Shown here: positions 6,501-11,901 of the stretch, one piece after another
How the letters are laid out: each line of letters opens with the position of its first letter
Position numbering within the stretch: the stretch's first letter is position 1
NCBI GenBank assembly: GCA_030740295.1
Contig: JASLXP010000739.1
Coordinates: forward strand, 1-11,901
Direction of reading: 5' to 3'
Length of the DNA stretch: 11,901 nt
Origin: Planctomycetota bacterium
Lineage (GTDB): Bacteria; Planctomycetota; PUPC01; JACPCR01
Position numbers and translations under genes: made by a program
Notes under the pieces: generated by a model
Databases searched by the model: none
What the model saw: the letters and a program-made list of their open reading frames with translations, nothing else
Told to the model about the DNA's origin: nothing

Positions 6501-8295
6501 ATGATTGCAGTCACTTTCACTCACCTAGTGTTGGTCGTGTTACCGGTCGATGCTGAAAGTCGCATTTATCATGTCGATCAGAACCATCCGCAGGCCAACG
6601 ATGACAATCCCGGAACTCAGGAGAGGCCGTGGCTGACCATCAAGAAGGCCGCGGCCTCGGCGCGTGCGGGCGACACCGTGCTCGTTCACGAGGGTGTCTA
6701 TCGTGAAGAGATCAGCCTGAGCCACTCAGGCTAGGGAAGGCGCGCCTGTCACATTTAAACCCGCAGGAGACAATGCGACAATTGCGGGCTCTGATCCGAT
6801 CACCAACTGGACGCTTCACAAGGGCAGGATCTACCGGGCCAAAGTGAAATGGTGGGCAGAGGAAGGATGGCTGAACTGCAAGGGCAAGTCCGGCAATTGG
6901 GACGGAGTCGGCGGTCGGGACACGGATGAGGTTTTCGTCGATGGTGCGCCGCTGCGTGAAGTGCCCGGCATGCCGGGCAAGCCTGGCCAGTTCTCATTCG
7001 ATCACGATTCCATGACGGTCTACGTGTGGCTCGCCGATTCGGCAGATCCGAAAAAACGAACGGTCGAAGCCATCCGGCGCGGTCATTGCATCTGGATTCG
7101 CGGCAGCCACATCCGGTTGGAGGGCTTCACATTGCGCCACGCGGCGCTGAATCACGTGCAGATTCGCGGAGGCGACCACAATGTTGTCGCCAACAACACC
7201 ATCACCTACGCAGCCGCATCATGCGGGATTCACCTCACCAGGGGCGCCGATCACAACCGGGTCTCGAAGAATCGCATCACCCATGTCGGTTATGCAGGCA
7301 TCCAGATATCTCGAAACTCGAACCACACCACGATCGAGGACAACGAGATCGCTCACATCTATTCAGACGGGGTCACCGTGCAGAACGGTTTCCCCGGAGG
7401 GGTGGGCCACCAATTCATCCGCAACACGATCCACCACGTCATCAATGAGGACGGCATCGACATCAAGTGCGGGCGTGGCCACATCGTGAGAGGCAACATT
7501 ATCTACAAGTGCAGCAACCTCGGCGTTCAAATTTTCAATCACCACGGCAGCAACGAAATCCAGTTCGAGCATTACCGCAATAACAAGGCTCTGATCGAAG
7601 ACAATCGCATCTTCGATAACGGCGGCGGCGGAATCCTGGTTTACGAAGGGGAGTATCTCATTCGCAACAACGTGCTTTACGGCAATGGCCATGAAGAGCC
7701 CTACGGAGATTACTGGGGTGGACGCATGCGTAAGAAGCCCGGCGGCTTCGCCATCGAGATCGGCCCGTGCTTTTACATCAAAGGCACCCCCCTCACCCAA
7801 CGCATCTACAACAACACCTGCTTCAAGAACGCCCGCGGAGAACTCTGGATCGGTGGAAGCTGGGCAGCCGATCCCCTGCATTGTGAAATCAAGAACAACA
7901 TCCTCGTCGGCGGCCCCAACGGCGTCCTGCTCAAGACCGGGCAAATCGGTGTGAAACACCTCGTTGCCGACTACAACCTGATATGGCCCGCTAAAGGCGG
8001 CGCGTTCACCGAATGGAATTGCGCTCGGGACAAATCGAAGTCCAGCACAGCCAGTTCACTTACCCACGTCGGCACGAAGTACCACACATTCGAGGAATAC
8101 AGGAACGTCACCGGACGGGACAGACATTCAGTTCATGCAGAGCCGAAGTTCGTCAGCTCTGCGGCCCACGATTTCAGACTCCAGCCTGACAGCCCCGGCT
8201 ATCACGCAGGCACAGATGTTGGGTTGCCGTTCAAAGGCAAAGCCCCAACTATCGGAGCCAGCGGCGACGTGTTGACGAAATCAAGGCAGCAGTAG
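6501..8295 (+). pseudogene. Secreted right-handed parallel beta-helix protein, interrupted by a single-base frameshift
   Basis: The first frame (6501-6734) encodes a signal peptide (residues 1-18, cleavage near VDA/ES) and the cap motif NDDNPGTQERPWLTIKKAA plus ARAGDTVLVHEGVYRE, then hits TAG at 6732. The second frame (open from 6721, in register from 6733) continues REGAPVTFKPAGD without loss. Removing one T at 6732 restores a single 597-residue protein. Parallel beta-helix coils rich in NxI/NTI turns run from about residue 203 to 430 (for example GYAGIQISRNSNHTTIEDNE), and the C-terminus has DFRLQPDSPGYHAGTDVG, typical of these helix proteins. The fold is shared by pectate-lyase-like lyases, some glycosidases and binding proteins; no catalytic set is recognisable, so substrate and reaction are unknown. 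The downstream piece alone (GTG at 6844) would lack signal peptide and cap. ATG 6501 was preferred over TTG 6426 and ATG 6441 because it starts the signal peptide. Confidence 0.82.
6732..6732 (+). other. Frameshift site in the beta-helix gene
   Basis: The sequence GGCTAGGGAAGG would read Gly-Arg-Glu-Gly without the T, fitting the common HSGREGAP turn of the family; with it the frame stops at TAG. The downstream frame has a stop (TGA, 6718-6720) just before the shift, so the break is confined to 6721-6734. Either a true mutation or a sequencing/assembly error. Confidence 0.75.
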
Positions 8296-8424
8296 ACGGG
8301 CTCGATGAGCCTGAAGACCACCTGCGAACGTGGTTCTTTCAGTCACCAATCGTGGCGGCGCGGAAGTGTTCCACTCGTTCGATCTGGAGCTGAAGTGAGG
8401 AGGGGTTGTCGAATTCCTCGGTCA
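8296..8424. other. Convergent intergenic stretch, possible coding relic
   Basis: No complete gene is visible. One plus-strand frame ends NVVLSVTNRGGAEVFHSFDLELK-stop (8327-8398, no start, upstream stop at 8312), which looks protein-like but which I cannot assign to a family. It may be a gene remnant or chance. Confidence 0.25.
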
Positions 8425-8500
8425 TTTGTGGGGCAGATTTGCAGTCTGCGATGAAGGGGGCTCCCAATTGAGAAGGCAGATAGCAAATCTGCCCCACAAA
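8425..8500. repeat. Near-perfect 25-base inverted repeat between convergent genes
   Basis: The arms TTTGTGGGGCAGATTTGC... (8425-8449) and ...GCAAATCTGCCCCACAAA (8476-8500) match at 23 of 25 positions around a 26-base loop. The loop carries a smaller GGGGGCTCCC self-complement. It ends 18 bases before the stop of the minus-strand gene and starts 130 bases after the plus-strand stop. In position it could serve as a bidirectional terminator or transcript-end stabiliser. In form it resembles a dispersed palindromic repeat. A 60-codon minus-strand frame through it is repeat-derived. Confidence 0.75.
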
Positions 8501-8517
8501 CCGCCTGATTGCTGCAA

Positions 8518-11500
8518 TCACTTCTGCTCCTCCTTAAAGCGTTCCCACCGCGGGCCGATGTCCTCCCCTCCTTCGCCTTTTTTCCGGCAGGGGCTGTCGG
8601 GGGGCAGGATCAGATCGCGGAAACTGAGTGGCTTGCGGCTGATCGCTCCTTTGTTGCCGAAGCCCATCTTCTTCGAGAGTGGGTAGCCCGGGTCTGTCTC
8701 GATGCTGTGCTTGTCTTGGCCAAAAGTCATTTGCCATTCGCCGAGGCCTTTGAGTTTTGGGCCGGTACGATTGTGAGGATCCTGCCAAGTGATGTATCGA
8801 TTGGGGTTGTCCGGGTCCCAGGTGAAGCAATTGTAATCGGAATCGAAAGACAGGGGTGCGTTCCACAGAACGTTGTTCCGCTTCTTGTAGATCAGGCTCT
8901 GGTAGATGTTGTTTCTCATGATAAGGCCTTTGGGCCGCGTACCTCCGAAGACAGTGAACATCGCAGTGAGAGCGCGAACGAAGGCGTTGTTGCGGAAGAT
9001 GCACGGATGCTCTGTGCGGATGCCAAATGAACGCCAGCCATAAAGAAACAGACTGTCTGTGGCAGTGAAGCCGGGCGTGCCCGCTGGAACTCCCGGCATC
9101 TTGCCGGCCTCGAAAACCCACATGCAGGGCATGTATCGGCTGCGACCGTCCATCACGCAGCTTTTGATCTCGATGGCCGCAGAACCGGAAATGCCGATGA
9201 GTCCGGCGTAGCCTGCCCCGCCGCGGTAACCACCGTTGTCGTGAGCCCGCACGTTTTCGCATGTGAGATTCTCGAACGTCAGATACGCCTTATTCATGAT
9301 CTGGATGCTGTGTGATCTGCCGTCGCGCTTGAACTTGATAAATCCACCATCCAGGAACACCGATAACGGCTTCTCTGCACGAAAGGTGATTCGGCGGTCC
9401 TCGCCTGTGCCGGAATGGAGCGGGCGCAAGAGCTCCATGTATCGGCCGGGAGCAATGGTCACCGTATCGCCGGCGCGAGCCTGCCGCGCAGTCTTGTGCA
9501 GCGACCTCCATGCGGTTGCGGGAGTGAGTCCGTCATTGGAATCGTTGCCCTCCAGGGAGACGTAAAGCTGGCGAGGAACAGGATCCGTATCAGCAGTCGT
9601 GAAGGTGAAATCGCCAGACCAGCGGATCGGATCCATGCCGTTGACCTTCTGCTGCGGTGGTGCATGGAAGTCCCGATAGCCGACCCGAAAGTGATAGGTC
9701 TTTTCCGGCTGCAGGCCGAGCAGGCTGACATTGTGCAGGGCCTCGTATTCGCCGAGCTCTTCATTTGCCCGCTCGTGATGTTTGCCGTACTTCGCTGTCT
9801 CGCCCCATTGAATGACCGTGCCGCAGATCCGGCCGGGCGTCCACCAGGAGATGTTGGCACTGGTTCGAGTCGTGGAAAGAGTCTCGACCCGCTCAAAGTC
9901 TGTGCGCGGAATGAGATCGGTGACGACCACCCCATCCGGCCCGGCAGGCCGGCCATAGCGTCCGGCAAAGGCGATGGGAGTTCCGGCTCGGACCCGGAAG
10001 TCCTGTTTTTCTTTGAGACCAGGAACCGCTTCTTCCAAGCCCGTGCGCGAATTGATGCCAGTTGCGGTCTGCCTGCGCCACGATTCGAGGTCGCGGATCT
10101 GTTTTCCTCCGAGCATACCGATGGTCTTGGCGCCGATGAAGACATTGAAATCACTGTTGAATTCTGCCGGAAGTTTCTCGCATTCCATTCCGAGCTCGTT
10201 GCTGAAAATTGAGCTCACGATTTCGATGCTGCCACACAGGGCATCCATCCTCACTCCGACACGTGAACTCGAGAAACCACAGCTTTCGATGACCACATCG
10301 CGACAGGACCGCAGAGCAAGACCGGCGCCGCCATCCCTGGAACTGACCGCCTGTCTCAGCTTGACGCCTTGGGATTGGCTTATCGTAAAAGTGTCTTGAC
10401 CACCCTTACCCGCGATTCGCAACCCCTCGATCGTGAGGTGCGAGACATCGGTGGTCTTGATTCCCAGCACAGTCGCCCTGTCTTTCCCATGCACTCGAAT
10501 CGTGGTTGGCTTTTCCTCACTCGCTTTGAGTCCCTGCAGTTCAAGCCGCTCCTCCCATTTGCCCGGGAAAATGTAGAGTGTCTGGCCGGGCTTCAGACTT
10601 TTCGATGCATGGGCCAGAGTCTTCCATGCCGTGGCGACACTCGTGCCTTCGGTCGCGTCATTGCCGTCAGGTTTAACGAACACCACCGAGCCGTCGTACT
10701 GGAAAGCGCCGAGGTCAGAACCATCTGGCGCTACGCCGCGGGCGGGGCTGTCTGATTGCAGCCGGTAATCCCGGTAGGCGGGGTCAACGAAACGCCAGTC
10801 TTCACCTCCGAGTTGGAGGTCGGTGTCGTGCTTCTTATCGCGGGCCAGTCTTCTGAACGTGTTGTGTCCTCCGAGCGGGGCGCTGAAGTCGTTATTGGCA
10901 TTGTCCAGACACACGTTGCCGGTGCCGAACAGCTTGCCTGTATCGTTCATCTTGTAGTAGAAGCCGCCCAGTTGGTTGCCGTAGACCAGGTTGCCGCGGG
11001 CAATGCAGTTGTCCGCCTTGCCGGAATAGAAACGGATACCGATGTGGGGTGAGTCGTAGGCGATGTTGTTCTCGACGACGAATCCGATGGCTGCGGGAGC
11101 GCCGGAAATGTGAATCTGGGCGCCTTCATCGTAATCCGGACAATTGTTCCAGACCTCGTTGCCGCTGATGATGCAATCCGTCCCGCCCCGAAAGCTGATC
11201 GCGTAACCGTTCCCATAGGCGACGCAGTTCCGAACGACGGCTCCTGTCGGGTTGTTGCCCTCGATAGCAGATCGGCCGAAGCCTGTCAGCGTCAGCCCAT
11301 CCACCACCGTGTAATCCGCCAGCGTGATTCCGATACCACTGCCAATCAATCGGTAGAGGTGATGAGAGACTCCGGCACTGTCGGTCGGGTGGATGAAGAG
11401 CTTTTTCGATTTCGTATCGAAGCAACACGTGCCCGCCAACTCCTCGACATCGATGGGCGTGGCCATCTCGCGCAACACCCGATTAGTGTCGACTTCAAGG

Positions 11501-11886
11501 ATTGTCCCCGTCTCTCCGATCCATTCCGCGGTGTACGTGTACTCAAAACCTTCGGCTTTCTGAAATCCCTTCAGGACCGATGGCTTCCCAAGAAAGACGC
11601 GCCCCTTGCGAGAAGCACGCACCGTAATCGGACGACCCTTCTTGCCCGGCTTCAACCGGATGCCGCCTTCATACCAGCCGGGCAAGAGCGTAATGGTGTC
11701 GCCCGGCGCGGCCATACGGATCGCCTTTTGAATTGTCCTGAGAGGCTTCTCTGCAGACGTCCCGGGGTTCGCATCATTTCCAATCAATGACGACAGAAAT
11801 ATTTCACGACCTGTATGCTCTGTCTGAATTTCTTCGGCACCTGCTGATGCGCAGAACAGTGTTAGCACAGCGATTCCTGGGAACAT
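8518..11886 (-). CDS. Large secreted protein with three parallel beta-helix units and one fibronectin-III-like domain
   Basis: This gene encodes 1122 residues from ATG 11886; GAGGA seven bases upstream fits this ATG better than the TTG one codon before it. A signal peptide ends near SAGA/EE. Numbering below counts the TTG codon as 1. Unit 1 (about 33-400) has cap GNDANPGTSAEKPLRTIQ, helix coils such as NNIAYDSPHIGIRFYSG, and closes with DYRLQSDSPARGV. Unit 2 (about 401-645) has cap DGNDATEGTSVATAWKTLA and closes with DFRVRAGTPIA. Residues about 662-766 look like a fibronectin-III or purple-acid-phosphatase-type N domain (SANISWWTPG ... LQPEKTYHFRVGYRD). Unit 3 (about 773-1123) has cap GNDSNDGLTPATAWRSLH and ends at SPCRKKGEGG. 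The fold suggests carbohydrate binding or cleavage outside the cell; no catalytic residues could be named. It converges on the beta-helix gene at 6501-8295, whose cap motif it shares. Anything upstream of it lies outside the window. Confidence 0.9.
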   Translation of the reverse strand: MFPGIAVLTLFCASAGAEEIQTEHTGREIFLSSLIGNDANPGTSAEKPLRTIQKAIRMAAPGDTITLLPGWYEGGIRLKPGKKGRPITVRASRKGRVFLGKPSVLKGFQKAEGFEYTYTAEWIGETGTILEVDTNRVLREMATPIDVEELAGTCCFDTKSKKLFIHPTDSAGVSHHLYRLIGSGIGITLADYTVVDGLTLTGFGRSAIEGNNPTGAVVRNCVAYGNGYAISFRGGTDCIISGNEVWNNCPDYDEGAQIHISGAPAAIGFVVENNIAYDSPHIGIRFYSGKADNCIARGNLVYGNQLGGFYYKMNDTGKLFGTGNVCLDNANNDFSAPLGGHNTFRRLARDKKHDTDLQLGGEDWRFVDPAYRDYRLQSDSPARGVAPDGSDLGAFQYDGSVVFVKPDGNDATEGTSVATAWKTLAHASKSLKPGQTLYIFPGKWEERLELQGLKASEEKPTTIRVHGKDRATVLGIKTTDVSHLTIEGLRIAGKGGQDTFTISQSQGVKLRQAVSSRDGGAGLALRSCRDVVIESCGFSSSRVGVRMDALCGSIEIVSSIFSNELGMECEKLPAEFNSDFNVFIGAKTIGMLGGKQIRDLESWRRQTATGINSRTGLEEAVPGLKEKQDFRVRAGTPIAFAGRYGRPAGPDGVVVTDLIPRTDFERVETLSTTRTSANISWWTPGRICGTVIQWGETAKYGKHHERANEELGEYEALHNVSLLGLQPEKTYHFRVGYRDFHAPPQQKVNGMDPIRWSGDFTFTTADTDPVPRQLYVSLEGNDSNDGLTPATAWRSLHKTARQARAGDTVTIAPGRYMELLRPLHSGTGEDRRITFRAEKPLSVFLDGGFIKFKRDGRSHSIQIMNKAYLTFENLTCENVRAHDNGGYRGGAGYAGLIGISGSAAIEIKSCVMDGRSRYMPCMWVFEAGKMPGVPAGTPGFTATDSLFLYGWRSFGIRTEHPCIFRNNAFVRALTAMFTVFGGTRPKGLIMRNNIYQSLIYKKRNNVLWNAPLSFDSDYNCFTWDPDNPNRYITWQDPHNRTGPKLKGLGEWQMTFGQDKHSIETDPGYPLSKKMGFGNKGAISRKPLSFRDLILPPDSPCRKKGEGGEDIGPRWERFKEEQK

Positions 11887-11893
11887 CAATCAG

Positions 11894-11898
11894 TCCTC
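11894..11898 (-). promoter_or_regulatory. Ribosome binding site deciding the start of the triple beta-helix gene
   Basis: On the minus strand GAGGA lies seven bases before ATG 11886 but only four before TTG 11889. The spacing favours ATG. The promoter is outside the window. Confidence 0.6.
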
Positions 11899-11901
11899 AC
11901 T

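Noticed and set aside
6751..6762. TTTAAAC heptamer, considered as a programmed frameshift signal
   Set aside because: It lies downstream of the TAG at 6732 and so is never reached by ribosomes in the first frame. It cannot explain the break.
7363..7959. Minus-strand 198-codon frame
   Set aside because: It is antisense to the beta-helix coils, whose plus-strand reading shows the regular Asn-rich turns.
8339..8521. Minus-strand 60-codon frame
   Set aside because: About half of it is the inverted repeat at 8425-8500; no ribosome site or family motif is seen.
1..11901. tRNA, rRNA, CRISPR array, defence or phage genes
   Set aside because: None could be seen on either strand. The inverted repeats are single units of different families, without spaced direct repeats.

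Overview
The window comes from a moderately GC-rich bacterial genome. It most likely belongs to the PVC group (Planctomycetota or Verrucomicrobiota; I cannot choose between them). The basis is the gene content: secreted formylglycine-type sulfatases, a secreted family-32 glycoside hydrolase carrying an N-terminal module that starts with an ADFEG motif, and large secreted parallel beta-helix proteins, with short palindromic repeats at gene borders and inside one gene. No rRNA, tRNA, CRISPR array, transposase or integrase is visible.

Layout, left to right. (1) Positions 1-3519, minus strand: a very long open frame that runs off the left edge. It encodes a signal peptide, two complete but different sulfatase domains in tandem, and a C-terminal ADFEG module. 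(2) Positions 3520-3857: a gap holding two different long inverted repeats and a decayed copy of the 3' end of the neighbouring GH32 gene. (3) Positions 3858-6020, minus strand: a complete secreted GH32 beta-fructosidase whose N-terminal module is the one that also ends the sulfatase fusion. (4) Positions 6021-6500: a gene graveyard with the C-terminal piece of an AraC-type regulator (plus strand) and the first codons of another sulfatase (minus strand), then a short inverted repeat. (5) Positions 6501-8295, plus strand: a secreted parallel beta-helix protein interrupted by one extra base near position 6732. (6) Positions 8296-8517: the converging 3' ends, with a near-perfect inverted repeat with 25-base arms. 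(7) Positions 8518-11886, minus strand: a secreted protein of about 1122 residues with three beta-helix units and a fibronectin-III-like domain between units two and three.

Taken together this looks like a polysaccharide-degradation island. Sulfatases would strip sulfate esters, GH32 would cut fructosyl linkages, and beta-helix proteins would act as lyases, hydrolases or binders. All intact products carry signal peptides, so they would act outside the cytoplasm. The strongest observation is the single-chain double sulfatase joined to a GH32-type accessory module, next to a GH32 enzyme with the same module: two unlike enzymes apparently addressed to the same target. The relics and the varied palindromes suggest that the island has been repeatedly rearranged.

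All domain names come from reading motifs by eye; no database search was possible.
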